64,000 nt of DNA from DATENM01 sp045807725 (GTDB taxonomy: Bacteria; Acidobacteriota; Blastocatellia; UBA7656). Below, one piece after another: positions 15,224 through 25,009 of this stretch. The notes beneath the pieces were generated by a model, which was not told where the DNA came from, ran no database searches, and worked only from the letters and a program-made list of their open reading frames with translations. The stretch is from positions 62,001 to 126,000 of the forward strand of contig JBJMGV010000036.1 of the NCBI GenBank assembly GCA_045807725.1, read 5' to 3'. Position 1 is the first letter of the stretch, and each line of letters opens with the position of its first letter. The translations under genes were made by a program, and so were the position numbers.

Positions 15224-16672
15224 TTATACTGTAGCCGACGCGCCGCGTTGCGCCAGCCACTCATAAACTTGAACGTATTGCTGCGCCGCCCGCTGCCACG
15301 AATGGTCAGCGTTCATGCCATTGCGCATCAGCGTCTGCCATAGCTCCTGGTCGGTGTAGACCAGCAGCGCTTCGTAAACTTTTTCGAGCAGCCGCGCCGA
15401 GTCGTAATCATAAAATTTGAAGCCGTTGCCGCGCCGCGAGCCGCGATCAAAATTCTCAATCGTATCGTCAAGCCCGCCGACCGCGCGCACGATGGGCGGT
15501 GTGCCGTAGCGCAGCGAATACATCTGATTCAAGCCGCACGGCTCGAACTTCGACGGCATCAGGAAGATGTCCGCGCCGGCTTCGATCTTGTGCGCCATCT
15601 CGTTGGAGTAGCCGAGATAGACGCCGACCTGCTGCGGGCGGGCCTCGCGTAAGGCTTGAAAGCGGCGCTCGTAAAATTCCGCGCCCGATCCAAGCAGCAC
15701 GAAGAAGACCCCGCGCTCCAGCATCTGCCACGCTATATCAATGATAAGGTCAAAGCCCTTTTGATCCGACAGCCGCGAGATGCAGCCGATCAACGGGCGG
15801 TCTAATTCTTCGGGCAGGTCGAACGCGCGCAGCAGATCGCGTTTGCATTCGCGTTTGCCGCTAAGGTCATTGACTGAGTAGTGCGCCGTCAGATAGTGAT
15901 CGTGTTCGGGATTCCATTCGTCGTAATCGACGCCGTTGAGAATGCCGGCGAGATCGTCGCGGCGCGCGCGCAGCAGGCCGTCGAATTGATAGCCGTATTC
16001 CGGCGTCTGAATCTCTTGCGCGTAACGCGGGCTGACGGTCGAAATGCCGTCAGAGAAAACGAGGCCCGCTTTCAATGCGCTGCCCGTGCCGTGAAACTCA
16101 AGTCCGCCTTCTGAACGATTCAGCCAGTCGGGCAGCCCGAGCCGCCCCAGATCATACGTGTCGAAGTAGCCGTGAAAAGCGAGATTGTGAATCGTGAAGA
16201 GCGTGCGCGTGCGTTGAAAGGCCGGCTCATTGGCATAGGTCGTTTTCAGATATGTCGCCACCAAGCCGGTCATCCAGTCGTTCAGATGAATGATGTCGAA
16301 CGGCTCGCTGTGCGCCTTGGCGAATTCGACGATGGCGCGGCTGAAGAAGGCGAAGCGTTCGGCGTCGTCCGGCTCGCCGTAGAGCCTGCCGCGCGAAAAG
16401 TATTCGGGCGCGTCGATGAAATAGACAGGGACCTCGCCGCTGCGGTCAACATAGACAGCCGTCTCGCGGTTCTGAAAATTGAATGGGATAGTGAGCGTGA
16501 GCGGCAGGGTTTCGGTGTGCGCGGTGATCTTGTCTATCTGATAGCGCGGCATAACGACGCGGACGCTATGGCCGAGCCGCGCGAGCGCTTTGGGAAGCGC
16601 GCCCGCCACGTCTGCCAACCCGCCGGTCTTCGCGTACGGCACGACTTCCGATGCCGCCAGTAGAATATTCAA
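15224..16672 (-). CDS. glgA: Glycogen synthase
   Basis: A 482-residue GT5 glycosyltransferase that elongates alpha-1,4-glucan from ADP-glucose. The ADP-glucose-binding KTGGLAD is at 15-21. The C-terminal GT-B motif SKFEPCGLNQMYSLRYGTPPIVR with the catalytic Glu and the following GGLDDT are clear. Length is typical. No other glycogen gene (glgB, glgC, glgP) is in the window. Transcription continues toward trxA. Confidence 0.95.
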   Translation of the reverse strand: MNILLAASEVVPYAKTGGLADVAGALPKALARLGHSVRVVMPRYQIDKITAHTETLPLTLTIPFNFQNRETAVYVDRSGEVPVYFIDAPEYFSRGRLYGEPDDAERFAFFSRAIVEFAKAHSEPFDIIHLNDWMTGLVATYLKTTYANEPAFQRTRTLFTIHNLAFHGYFDTYDLGRLGLPDWLNRSEGGLEFHGTGSALKAGLVFSDGISTVSPRYAQEIQTPEYGYQFDGLLRARRDDLAGILNGVDYDEWNPEHDHYLTAHYSVNDLSGKRECKRDLLRAFDLPEELDRPLIGCISRLSDQKGFDLIIDIAWQMLERGVFFVLLGSGAEFYERRFQALREARPQQVGVYLGYSNEMAHKIEAGADIFLMPSKFEPCGLNQMYSLRYGTPPIVRAVGGLDDTIENFDRGSRRGNGFKFYDYDSARLLEKVYEALLVYTDQELWQTLMRNGMNADHSWQRAAQQYVQVYEWLAQRGASATV

Positions 16673-16802
16673 CGCCGCACTCCCATGTCAGAAATCCGCG
16701 CCACGTCAGAATGAAAGATAGTAGGGGAGCGTCTTCGGCATTGTCAAGAAAACGGCCCGCCGAGGAAGAGGGACGCGGCGACGCGGCGACGAAGTGACAG
16801 AG

Positions 16803-18932
16803 TCACTTCTTCTTCTCCGCCAGTTTTCGGTTTTGGTTGATGCGTTGCTCGACGACGGCGCGGTCGGGATCGTTCGGCATCAGTCGCAAATAATTCTCGA
16901 AGGCGGCGGCGGCTTTGTCGTAAGCGCGGCCCGCTTCGTGAATCAGGCCAAGCTCGACGTAACCCGGCGCATAGCTCGCGTTGAGTTGCAAAAGCTCCTG
17001 CGCCTCGCGTTCGGCCTGCGCGTAATCGCCGCGCTCGCGGTAGGCGCGCACCAGCATCAATCGCGTGATCGCATCTTTGGGCGCGAGCGCAACGGCTGCC
17101 TTGAACTCGGTGGCGGCGCGCTCAAACTCTTTCTGATTGTAATACTGCGCGCCGAGTTGAAAGCGCGGCAGCGCCCAGCTCGGCGCGAGCTGCGCCGCTT
17201 GCGTGAAGACGATAATCGCCTTCGCGCTCTCCTTCTCCTGCCGGTACGCGACGCCGAGCGCATTGAAGGCATAAGCCGCTTTCGGGTCTAAGGCGGCGGC
17301 GCGCTGCAACACGGGAATCGCTTCTTTCGTCTTCCCATTATCGATCAACACGCGGCCATCACAGAACAACTTTTTCGATTCGACGACTGTATCATCCGGG
17401 CGCAGCTTGAGCAGGCAGTTGAACGCCTTGGCGCTGCGCGGAAAGATATCACGCCGCAGTGTGGTGATCTCTTCAGGCGCGCGGACGTAGTCATTGATGG
17501 CCTGTTGGCCGATCTCTTCGAGCACGGTGCTCAGAGCGATCTCGACGCTTTGACGCTGCGGCTCGGTCGGCGCGTCGGCGATCATTCGTTTATAGATGTC
17601 CCACGCGCCGCCGTTTTCAAGCACGTTGGCGCGCGACAGCTCCTGGCGGATTTGCGCGATGAGCGGCGAAGAGGGCTTGCCCGCGCTGGCCGGCAAAGCC
17701 GCGTGCAGGTCGAGCACCGTTCGCGCGCCCGTGATTGAAACCGTCTGCGCGAACGTCTCTGCGCCGGGCGAGTCGAATGATAATTCTTGCTGGCCCGCGC
17801 TCAGGCCTTCGATGACGAGCAGGCCGTTCGGGCGAACCCTGCCGCGATAAGCGTTATTGCAATAGACCTCGGTGCCGGGCACGCCGCGCACTTCAATCGA
17901 AGCGGTTGCTGATTCGATAGCGATGTTTGATGCCCTATTTGTTTTTGCAATCGAAAGAACAGCGAGCGGCAGGCGGGTTTCGATGTTGCCGGCGGCGCGC
18001 GGGTGTTGCAGCGCTTTGGTTTCGCTCGGCACGACTTCGGAAAGATAGTCGAGCAATTCGCCGGCGCGCACGACGCCATCACGATCACGATCCGCACGCC
18101 CGCTTAAACCTTCAAGCAGGAAGTTGGTGAAGACGCCGTGCCCGCCGCCCCAACGCTTGTCTTCATAACTCAGCTCGTCCGGGCGCGAGGCGAGCAAGCG
18201 AAAGACGCCCTGCCCGGTCTTGCCGACTTCATCGAGAAAGCGATTGACCAGCACCTTATCTTCGACGCCGCGCGACGCGAAGCCGAGCCGCCCGGCGTGA
18301 CACGCATCAGTGAATAATACGGTCAGCCGCGCGCGCAGCCGCTGGCTGATTACCTTGTTCAATTCGTCTACAGAGAGCGCCGTGGCGTAAAGGTTCTGCG
18401 GGTCGGAATCATACGCCAGCAAGTAGCCGTCGCGTTCGCCTTCGACGACGCCGTGACCGGCGAAGAAGACATAGACCAGATCATCAGGCTCGGCGGAACG
18501 CGCCAACCATGTGCCGAGCGCCGTGCGCACGGCGGCGAGCGTCGCGTCTTGATTGAGCAAGACTTTGATCTGCGAGGAAGGGAAGCCGCCGCCTTGCGGG
18601 CTGCGCAGAAAGGCGGCGAACGCTTCGGCGTCGCGGTGCGGGAATTTCAGTTGCGCGTCTGCCGATAAGTTTTTGTAATTCGACACACCAATGACGACGG
18701 CCCAGAGCTTGCCGCGCCCGTCGAGCGATACGCCGCTGCGAATCTGCTGCACGCTCAAGCCGCGCGGGTTCTGCGGCGAAGAAGAGTCAGCCGCCGCCGG
18801 TGTGGTCTTGCGCGGCGTCGCGCGACTCTTGCGGCGCGTTCTGGATTGGGATTGCGGCAGCGCGAGCGCGAGTTGACCGACGAGAAGCAGCACGACGAGA
18901 ATGGCGACAGACGAGCGGCGCGGCGAGATCAT
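16803..18932 (-). CDS. Secreted caspase-like (C14) protease with C-terminal TPRs
   Basis: A 709-residue protein. A signal peptide or anchor spans residues 9-27. A basic Ser/Thr-rich linker leads to a caspase-fold domain at about 72-300. The catalytic dyad is intact: H160 in VFFAGHG and C211 in TDACHAG. Residues 340-410 look like a PEGA-type beta domain (EVRGVPGTEVYCN). Residues 500-700 hold about five TPRs. Metacaspase-like proteases cleave after basic residues, but the specificity here cannot be read. Export with TPRs suggests assembly with envelope partners. There is no adjacent toxin or defence gene. It stands alone between glgA and uppS. Confidence 0.87.
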   Translation of the reverse strand: MISPRRSSVAILVVLLLVGQLALALPQSQSRTRRKSRATPRKTTPAAADSSSPQNPRGLSVQQIRSGVSLDGRGKLWAVVIGVSNYKNLSADAQLKFPHRDAEAFAAFLRSPQGGGFPSSQIKVLLNQDATLAAVRTALGTWLARSAEPDDLVYVFFAGHGVVEGERDGYLLAYDSDPQNLYATALSVDELNKVISQRLRARLTVLFTDACHAGRLGFASRGVEDKVLVNRFLDEVGKTGQGVFRLLASRPDELSYEDKRWGGGHGVFTNFLLEGLSGRADRDRDGVVRAGELLDYLSEVVPSETKALQHPRAAGNIETRLPLAVLSIAKTNRASNIAIESATASIEVRGVPGTEVYCNNAYRGRVRPNGLLVIEGLSAGQQELSFDSPGAETFAQTVSITGARTVLDLHAALPASAGKPSSPLIAQIRQELSRANVLENGGAWDIYKRMIADAPTEPQRQSVEIALSTVLEEIGQQAINDYVRAPEEITTLRRDIFPRSAKAFNCLLKLRPDDTVVESKKLFCDGRVLIDNGKTKEAIPVLQRAAALDPKAAYAFNALGVAYRQEKESAKAIIVFTQAAQLAPSWALPRFQLGAQYYNQKEFERAATEFKAAVALAPKDAITRLMLVRAYRERGDYAQAEREAQELLQLNASYAPGYVELGLIHEAGRAYDKAAAAFENYLRLMPNDPDRAVVEQRINQNRKLAEKKK

Positions 18933-19065
18933 CTTCCCTCCTGCTCAACACAAAATCAGCGAGCGCGGCAACGATGATGATGCGCGCCCGCAGCCTCTGT
19001 CAATACGACAAGCCGAGTGATGGTAGATGTATGAAAGCGCCGCTCAGAAGCTGATCTACTCTTCA

Positions 19066-19905
19066 CTAATCGCCCGCCGAGGCGGCTTGCCTGGCGGCGT
19101 CCCATTCGAGCGTCAGCGCCGGCTTCGTTTCCGTCACGCCGCCGTAACGCCGGTCGCGCTTCTGATATTCGATCAAGGCCGTCAGGAACGCGCGCTCGTC
19201 GAAGTCGGGCCACAGCGTCGGCGTGATGAAGATTTCGGAATAGGCAATCTGCCAGAGCAGGAAGTTGCTGATGCGCGTCTCGCCGCTCGTGCGAATGAGC
19301 AAATCGGGGTCGGGCAGGCTGCGCGTGTAGAGCTTCGATTCGATGACCTGTTCGTTGATCTCGTCGGGCCGCAAGCGACCGGCGGCGACTTCTTCGGCGA
19401 TGAGGCGGCAGGCATCAACCAGCTCTGTGCGCCCGCCATAGTTGATGGCGATGTTCAACTGCAAGCCGGTGTTCTGCATTGTCGCCAGCTCGGCGCGGCG
19501 TATCTGCTCAAGCACAGAGATGTGCAGGCCGTCGCTGCGCCCGATCAGGCGAAAGCGGATGTTGTTGTCGCGCAGCGTCTGTAGCTCTTTGCGCAGGAAC
19601 TCCATCAACAGGTCCATCAAGGCGCGCACTTCGAGGCGCGGGCGCTTCCAGTTCTCGGTCGAAAAGGCGTAAAGCGTCAAGCATTGAAGGCCAAGCCGCG
19701 CGGCAGTTTCGACCGAGCGGCGCACGGCGTCGGCCCCTGCACGGTGGCCGGCGATGCGCGGCAGGTGACGCTGCTTCGCCCAGCGCCCATTGCCATCCAT
19801 AATGATGGCGACGTGCGCCGGCAGCCGCGCCGGGTCGAGTTCACCGAGAAGCGCGTCATCCAGCTTAGTGCCGGTCTTCGCCAGGTCAATTCGTCGCATT
19901 GCCAT
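19066..19905 (-). CDS. uppS: Isoprenyl transferase (undecaprenyl diphosphate synthase)
   Basis: A 279-residue cis-prenyltransferase making the C55 lipid carrier for peptidoglycan and glycans. The family signature IMDGNGRWAKQR starts at residue 35, with the catalytic Asp at D37. SFSTENW-type (YAFSTENWKRP) and RTSGETRISNFLLWQ motifs follow. Start ATG at 19905 has GGGGAGGAG upstream. The N-terminal 30 residues are an extension compared with E. coli UppS. No cdsA or dxr follows, unlike many genomes. Confidence 0.94.
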   Translation of the reverse strand: MAMRRIDLAKTGTKLDDALLGELDPARLPAHVAIIMDGNGRWAKQRHLPRIAGHRAGADAVRRSVETAARLGLQCLTLYAFSTENWKRPRLEVRALMDLLMEFLRKELQTLRDNNIRFRLIGRSDGLHISVLEQIRRAELATMQNTGLQLNIAINYGGRTELVDACRLIAEEVAAGRLRPDEINEQVIESKLYTRSLPDPDLLIRTSGETRISNFLLWQIAYSEIFITPTLWPDFDERAFLTALIEYQKRDRRYGGVTETKPALTLEWDAARQAASAGD

Positions 19906-20005
19906 ATGATCTCCTCCCCTTGCTCTCTCGATTGCAAACCATTTAAGACTGCGTTCATCGCGCCCCGGTTTCAGAAAAGTCGGCGCGTCGCTTTACTGCA
20001 ACCCG

Positions 20006-20539
20006 TCATTGCGGCGGCAGCGCGATACGCCGCTTGCCGGAAAAGATGGTGTCGAGCACGTCACCCACCGCGCCGCCTGAGATGCGAACCTGCGCGATGC
20101 GCGCCGCTGCCGGCACATCAAAAACAACATCGGTGACACACGACGCGCCCGCTGGTATCGGCTCGGCGCATAGCTCATTGTGTGCGCGCGTTGCGTCAAA
20201 GGCGCGCTGCGCGTCGGCAGACCAGTGATACTCGTTGCCCTGCTCGTCCACCAGAACGACAGTCGTTTTATCGAACGTGAAATCCACGCGCCGCGCGTGA
20301 TTGACGACTTTCATTGTGACGATCTCGTAGACGCCCTGCGCGCGCGCCGCCTCTGGCGCATTGCCGGCGCTGGCCGCTTGCCGCGCCCCCAGCGCCGCAA
20401 AGGCAAAGTCGTCGTACTGAATCTCCTGGTTCAAGCCGACGATTTGCGGACGCCGGTTGAGCAGCGCGACAATCGCCAGCAACACGACGGCGATGATCAC
20501 GAGTGCGGCGAGGCTGGATAGAATCTTTTTCCGGTTCAT
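20006..20539 (-). CDS. Membrane-anchored DUF4352-like protein
   Basis: A 177-residue protein with an N-terminal membrane anchor (residues 8-27, LAALVIIAVVLLAIVALL) and an extracytoplasmic beta-rich domain. The domain pattern, with a question of responses such as YEIVTMKVVNHAR, VVLVDEQGNEYHWS and VTDVVFDVPAAA, fits the DUF4352-type immunoglobulin-like fold. Function is unknown. It lies between uppS and the wHTH-nSTAND gene, divergent from the latter. Confidence 0.6.
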   Translation of the reverse strand: MNRKKILSSLAALVIIAVVLLAIVALLNRRPQIVGLNQEIQYDDFAFAALGARQAASAGNAPEAARAQGVYEIVTMKVVNHARRVDFTFDKTTVVLVDEQGNEYHWSADAQRAFDATRAHNELCAEPIPAGASCVTDVVFDVPAAARIAQVRISGGAVGDVLDTIFSGKRRIALPPQ

Positions 20540-20759
20540 TGTCAGTCCGGCGCGCGGCAGTTGGACGGAGGCAACTAAAGAATAGGCCCAAGTCGCGCCG
20601 AAGAAATGAGCCGCCGGTGAGAAAGTTGTGAGAAGTGATGGCGCGGCGTGATTGCGGCTTAGTAATTCATCAATGCCGCGCCAGCCTTTGCCGCCTTTCC
20701 TGCATCTGAGACGCTACGGCTGTAGACGAGACTCGAAGGATTGAGAGACAATCAGACGG

Positions 20760-23588
20760 ATGATGAGCCAGGCGCAATCTCAAGTGATGGTCTATCGCTT
20801 CGGCGAGTTCTGCCTCGACGCCGGCAACCGCCGCCTGCTGCGCGAGGGTCATCCGGTTGCGCTCAACTCGAAATACTTCGACGTGCTGTTGCTGCTGGTC
20901 AGTCGCTACGGTCAACTGGTCGAGAAGGCGACCATCTTTGCGGAGATATGGTCAGGCGTCTTCGTCACTGATGCCGCGCTGACGCAATGCATCAAGGACA
21001 TTCGCAAACAACTCGGCGACGACGCGGCCAACCCGCGTTACATCAAGACCGTGCCCAAGCACGGTTATGTCTTCATCGGCGAAGTCACCATGAGCGCGCC
21101 CGATGACGCGCCGCCCGGTCACGAGTCGCAAGCGATCAACTTGCTAAGCACCGCCGGCCTCCTTCAAGAGAACGCAACAGCCGGCGCGGCGAATCAACGC
21201 GCGCAAACGGCACGCGGCGCGGCGCGGCCATACAAGTTTCTCGATTACTACACAGAGCGCGACACGCAACTCTTCTTCGGCAGAGAGGCTGAAGTAGAAA
21301 CCGTCGCGTCGCAGATTGTCGCGCGCCGCTCGTTCATTCTGCACGGGCGGTCGGGCGTCGGCAAAAGCTCGCTGCTGCGCGCCGGCCTGATGCCGCGACT
21401 GAAAGCCGCCGGCCATCACGTCTTCGTCATTCGCAGCTTCACAGACCCGCTACATCAAATGATGGCGGCGCTCACCTCGGTCGATGAAGCGAGTGACGCG
21501 CCGCTCGCCGAGTTGATTCGCCGCGCTGACGAACGTTGGCCGAATCACTTGGTCATCTTCTTCCTCGATCAGTTTGAAGAGTTCTTCACGCTGTTGGGCG
21601 AAGAGACGCGCGCCCGATTCCTTGAAGCGATGCGCGAGTTGTTTGCTCGTGAAGACTTGCCGTTCCGCCTCGTCTTCGCGCTGCGCGAAGATTTGCTCGC
21701 CGAGATGAGCCAGTTGAAAGCGGCCATCCCCGAAATCTTTCATCACGAATATCGCCTCAAGCGATTGAGCCGCGAGCAGGCCGCCGTCGCCATCACCGCA
21801 CCGGCGCTGGCTGTCGGCTGTCATTATGATGACGGGCTGGTGGCGCGACTGCTCGATGACCTGAACGATCACGGCTCGGTTGATCCGCCGCAATTGCAGA
21901 TCGTCTGCGACAGCTTGTATGACGCGCGCGAAGCGACCTGCGAATTGACGCTGGCTTTGTACAATCGGCTCGGCGGCGCGTCGCAAATACTGGCCAGCTA
22001 TTTAGAGCGCGTGTTGCGCCGCTTCAACGCCGCCGACCTGCAAACCGTCAAGGCGATCTTGACGGCATTGATTTCGACCGACGGCCATCGCCTTGTTTTG
22101 CGCGCGGCGGAACTGGCGGCGCGCGTCGGCAGCCAGCCGCCGACCGCCGAGCTGTTGCTCGAAGAACTGGTCGCCGCGCGCGTCGTGCGCCGCCGCAGCC
22201 AGGACGGCGAAGCGTGGATCGAGTTGGCGCACGACTTTCTGACGCCGGAAGTGTCGCGCTGGCTCACAGCGGACGAGATCGCTTTGAAGCAGGCGCGCGC
22301 CGTCATTGAACGGGCGATGGAGAATTACTCCGCGCACGGATTGCTGGTGGACACCGACGCGCTCGACTTGCTCCTGCCGTTCGGCAAACAACTCAACCTG
22401 ACGGGCGCGGAGGCTGATCTTTTATTGACCAGCCTGCTTGCGCGCGGGCTTTCGATGCCGGTCTGGTTAGTCGCCGCTTCGGATGCCGCGCCGTGCGTTA
22501 TCGCCGACGCCAGCCGCAACGCCGATGCGGAGATTCGCAAGCGCGCCATCGAGGCCGCCGCTATCTTGAAGACAGACGAGATGCGCGAATCGCTGCGCAA
22601 GATGGCGCTCTGGGATGAAGACCTGATGGTGCGCAAGGCGGCGAGCATTGCGCTGGCCGACTGGCTCGGACTGGAAGCGGCGGCGTTGCTCGCTAAAGAT
22701 GTCGCGGGCGAAAACGCCGGCCTCGTGCGTCGCGCCATCAGCCTGGCGATGATCCGCGATGTCGAGAAGCGAATGGTGGAGCTGACGCGCCTGCCGCTGG
22801 CCGTCAGCCTCCTGGTTGTCGGCGGCTTGATGTGGGTACGCTTGCGGCGCGGCGGCGCGGAGATCATCAGGCAGACAATCGGCGGCACGATTGGCGGCTT
22901 GCTCTCAGGCTTGATCGGCGGGCTGTTGTTGAGCATGGGCCTATCGGCGACACGTCACGTGCCGGTGATCGAAGCGATGGAATCGTTAGTGGCGCTGGCG
23001 GCGCTCGGCTCATTCATTGGCGCGGCGGGCGGGCTTGGCGTCAGCGCTGGAATGATCTCTGCGGCGCGCGTCGCTTACCGTCATAGCCGCTGGTGGTCTG
23101 TGCTCGGTGGCGCGGCGGGCGGCGCGATGATTGGCGGCAGCGCTTACCTGCTCGGCGTTGATATGGTCAACGCGTTATTCGGCAAGCGGCCCATCGGCAT
23201 CACCGGCGCGATGGAAGGCGCGGTGATCGGCGTTGGCGTATCGCTCGGCGTCGTCGTAGCGCATTCGCTGTGGCGCGCGGCGCGTGCCTGGCAGCGCGTC
23301 ATCGGCGCGGGCCTTGGCGGCCTTTGCGCAGGCGTCTTGCTGATCGTCATCGGCGGCAATCTCTTCAGCGGCAGCCTTGAGATCGTCGCGCGATTGTTCG
23401 CCGATTCGCAGATGCGGCTCGACGCTCTCGCGCCGGTCTTCGGCGAAGTTCACTTCGGGCAGACGACGCAGTTGATTATGGGCGCGATGGAAGGTTTGAT
23501 GTTCGGCATCGGCTCGGCAAGCGGCATTGAAACTGCGGCCCGGCGCGCGCCCGACGACTTGAGCCTGAGCCGAACGCGCGCTGCTTAA
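20760..23588 (+). CDS. wHTH-nSTAND NTPase-HEAT-membrane protein
   Basis: A 942-residue protein with an unusual order of parts. Residues 10-110 are an OmpR/CadC-type winged helix (YRFGEFCLD..LTQCIKDIRKQLGDD..IKTVPKHGYVF). Residues 165-480 are a STAND NTPase of the nSTAND1 kind, with Walker A GRSGVGKSS near 195-203 and Walker B VIFFLDQFEEF near 263-275. Residues 590-680 look like HEAT repeats. From residue 680 to 927 come several glycine-zipper-rich hydrophobic segments (IGGTIGGLLSGLIGG; GAAGGLGVSAG; LGGAAGGAMIGG), giving perhaps six membrane passes. It could be a membrane-tethered, nucleotide-switched transcription factor, or a STAND sensor with a pore-like effector. No ribosome binding site is obvious before the ATGATG at 20760. 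Confidence 0.8.
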   Translation: MMSQAQSQVMVYRFGEFCLDAGNRRLLREGHPVALNSKYFDVLLLLVSRYGQLVEKATIFAEIWSGVFVTDAALTQCIKDIRKQLGDDAANPRYIKTVPKHGYVFIGEVTMSAPDDAPPGHESQAINLLSTAGLLQENATAGAANQRAQTARGAARPYKFLDYYTERDTQLFFGREAEVETVASQIVARRSFILHGRSGVGKSSLLRAGLMPRLKAAGHHVFVIRSFTDPLHQMMAALTSVDEASDAPLAELIRRADERWPNHLVIFFLDQFEEFFTLLGEETRARFLEAMRELFAREDLPFRLVFALREDLLAEMSQLKAAIPEIFHHEYRLKRLSREQAAVAITAPALAVGCHYDDGLVARLLDDLNDHGSVDPPQLQIVCDSLYDAREATCELTLALYNRLGGASQILASYLERVLRRFNAADLQTVKAILTALISTDGHRLVLRAAELAARVGSQPPTAELLLEELVAARVVRRRSQDGEAWIELAHDFLTPEVSRWLTADEIALKQARAVIERAMENYSAHGLLVDTDALDLLLPFGKQLNLTGAEADLLLTSLLARGLSMPVWLVAASDAAPCVIADASRNADAEIRKRAIEAAAILKTDEMRESLRKMALWDEDLMVRKAASIALADWLGLEAAALLAKDVAGENAGLVRRAISLAMIRDVEKRMVELTRLPLAVSLLVVGGLMWVRLRRGGAEIIRQTIGGTIGGLLSGLIGGLLLSMGLSATRHVPVIEAMESLVALAALGSFIGAAGGLGVSAGMISAARVAYRHSRWWSVLGGAAGGAMIGGSAYLLGVDMVNALFGKRPIGITGAMEGAVIGVGVSLGVVVAHSLWRAARAWQRVIGAGLGGLCAGVLLIVIGGNLFSGSLEIVARLFADSQMRLDALAPVFGEVHFGQTTQLIMGAMEGLMFGIGSASGIETAARRAPDDLSLSRTRAA

Positions 23589-23644
23589 TCCACTCACCAG
23601 CACACACGTCAAGACGCGCGTTCGCGCTGGCCGCATCATTCAAT

Positions 23645-25009
23645 CTAATTGCTGGCGGGTTGCAGGCTGTGAACGGCCAGCAGCGACATCTTGGTCGGGA
23701 TGCCGTTGTCAACCGCGACTTTCAACAGGGCTTGATAGTACTGCGGCGGGCCGGACGCGCCGCCGATCTGGCGCAGGCGTTCGTCGAGCATCTTGATGTA
23801 CTCTTTGGTCGTCGCAAACTCCGCCGCCGCCTGTGTGCCTTCGCTGTGGATGCCAGCCAGTACCATCACCGTGTTCTTGTCCGAAATGTTCGGCTTCAGC
23901 GTAATCAGCGCGTAATCCTCGACGAGCTTGCCCGCAACGTCAAAGGCGGGCCGGTACTCGCGCTCTTCGCCCGGCTGCGGGTTGTGGTTAATGATCGTCG
24001 CGCTGCCCGTATGCATGAAGTCTTCGTTGATCGGCAGCTTGCCCGACCACTCGTTGGTCCAGACACTGCCGAGCGTGATGACGTTGTGGCTCTTGAGGTC
24101 TTCGGCGCTCACGGTGCGGCTCTGTTTCAACAGCACGTTGCGACCCCCCGAGCCGAACAGCGCCGTGACCTGATACAAGCCGATGGCTTCGCCCATGCCG
24201 GTGTACTCGTCCACGCACAACGCGATGCGCGGCGCGGGGTTGTTCTTGACGATGAACTTGTCGCCCAGCGCTTCGGTCAGCGCGCTCGTCTGTTCAGGCG
24301 GCAGCGTCAGCGCGCGGCGCGTAATGGCCTCAGGGTCCGCAGGGTTGGTGAAGCGGTAGACCGGCGGATTGCTCAAGACCAGCAAGGTCGGCGATTCGCC
24401 GTTCAGAAACGGCCTCCAGATCGTGCCCCATTCGTTGATGATCTTCGCGCCACTACCGTCGTTAGCCTGCGAGCGGCGGCTGACATTATCAAACGCGAGC
24501 AGCGCAACCGCCGCCAGCAGCACGAAGATCAGCACCGGCACACCGACGCGGCGAAGCATCTCCTGAGCTGGTCGCGTCGCAGGCGCACTGACGGCGCTGA
24601 TGGGCGCGAGGCTGTCTTCTTTAACCGGCTCGTCCTTGAGTTCGGGCAGCGCGACGGGCGCGCCATTGCCCTGTTGTTGGAAGTAAGAGAATGACGGCGT
24701 GTAGTGGCCCTTCGGCAACTCGATCAGAACGCTGTCGCACTTGCCTTCGGTGAAATAATATTCCTGCAACTTGCTACGCAGGCGGCTGGCTTGCACGCGC
24801 ACGACCGAGTCGGTGCGCGGGCTGTACTGTTCACCGCGACCAAAGACCTCGGTGGCAATCGTGTACTCTTTGAGCTGGTCTTCCTGCTGGTCAAGCGCCT
24901 TCTGGACGACGAAGCGCAAGAAGGCGCGCAAACTCTCCGACCCGTGCATGATCTGGCTCTGCAAGATGCGTTCAAGCTGCGCCAGTTTTTCGTCGTTGCT
25001 TAAATTCAT
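23645..25009 (-). CDS. Membrane-tethered regulator-like protein
   Basis: A 454-residue protein. Residues 1-115 are a charged domain (LERILQSQ..LRAFLRFVVQKALD..RTDSVVRVQASRLRSKLQEYY..IELPKGHY) found at the N-terminus of many acidobacterial regulator and adenylate-cyclase-like proteins; its RxDSxVRVxxxRLRxKL core looks able to bind nucleic acid. A single membrane helix (VPVLIFVLLAAVALLAF, about 155-173) follows, then a 280-residue outer domain without a motif I recognise. It may couple an extracytoplasmic signal to gene expression. It is divergent from the TonB-dependent receptor gene, which is a plausible target, and convergent with the wHTH-nSTAND gene. Confidence 0.6.
   Translation of the reverse strand: MNLSNDEKLAQLERILQSQIMHGSESLRAFLRFVVQKALDQQEDQLKEYTIATEVFGRGEQYSPRTDSVVRVQASRLRSKLQEYYFTEGKCDSVLIELPKGHYTPSFSYFQQQGNGAPVALPELKDEPVKEDSLAPISAVSAPATRPAQEMLRRVGVPVLIFVLLAAVALLAFDNVSRRSQANDGSGAKIINEWGTIWRPFLNGESPTLLVLSNPPVYRFTNPADPEAITRRALTLPPEQTSALTEALGDKFIVKNNPAPRIALCVDEYTGMGEAIGLYQVTALFGSGGRNVLLKQSRTVSAEDLKSHNVITLGSVWTNEWSGKLPINEDFMHTGSATIINHNPQPGEEREYRPAFDVAGKLVEDYALITLKPNISDKNTVMVLAGIHSEGTQAAAEFATTKEYIKMLDERLRQIGGASGPPQYYQALLKVAVDNGIPTKMSLLAVHSLQPASN

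Noticed and set aside
15129..15260. 44-residue N-terminal extension of thioredoxin
   Set aside because: It overlaps glgA and includes heptamer repeats; the ATG at 15128 has a strong ribosome binding site.
16803..18932. Gasdermin or CBASS-linked caspase
   Set aside because: No gasdermin-like, cyclase or effector gene is next to it, and the protein is exported.
20760..25009. Anti-phage defence island
   Set aside because: Apart from the STAND protein, no nuclease, methylase, toxin or phage-related gene is adjacent, so an island is not supported.
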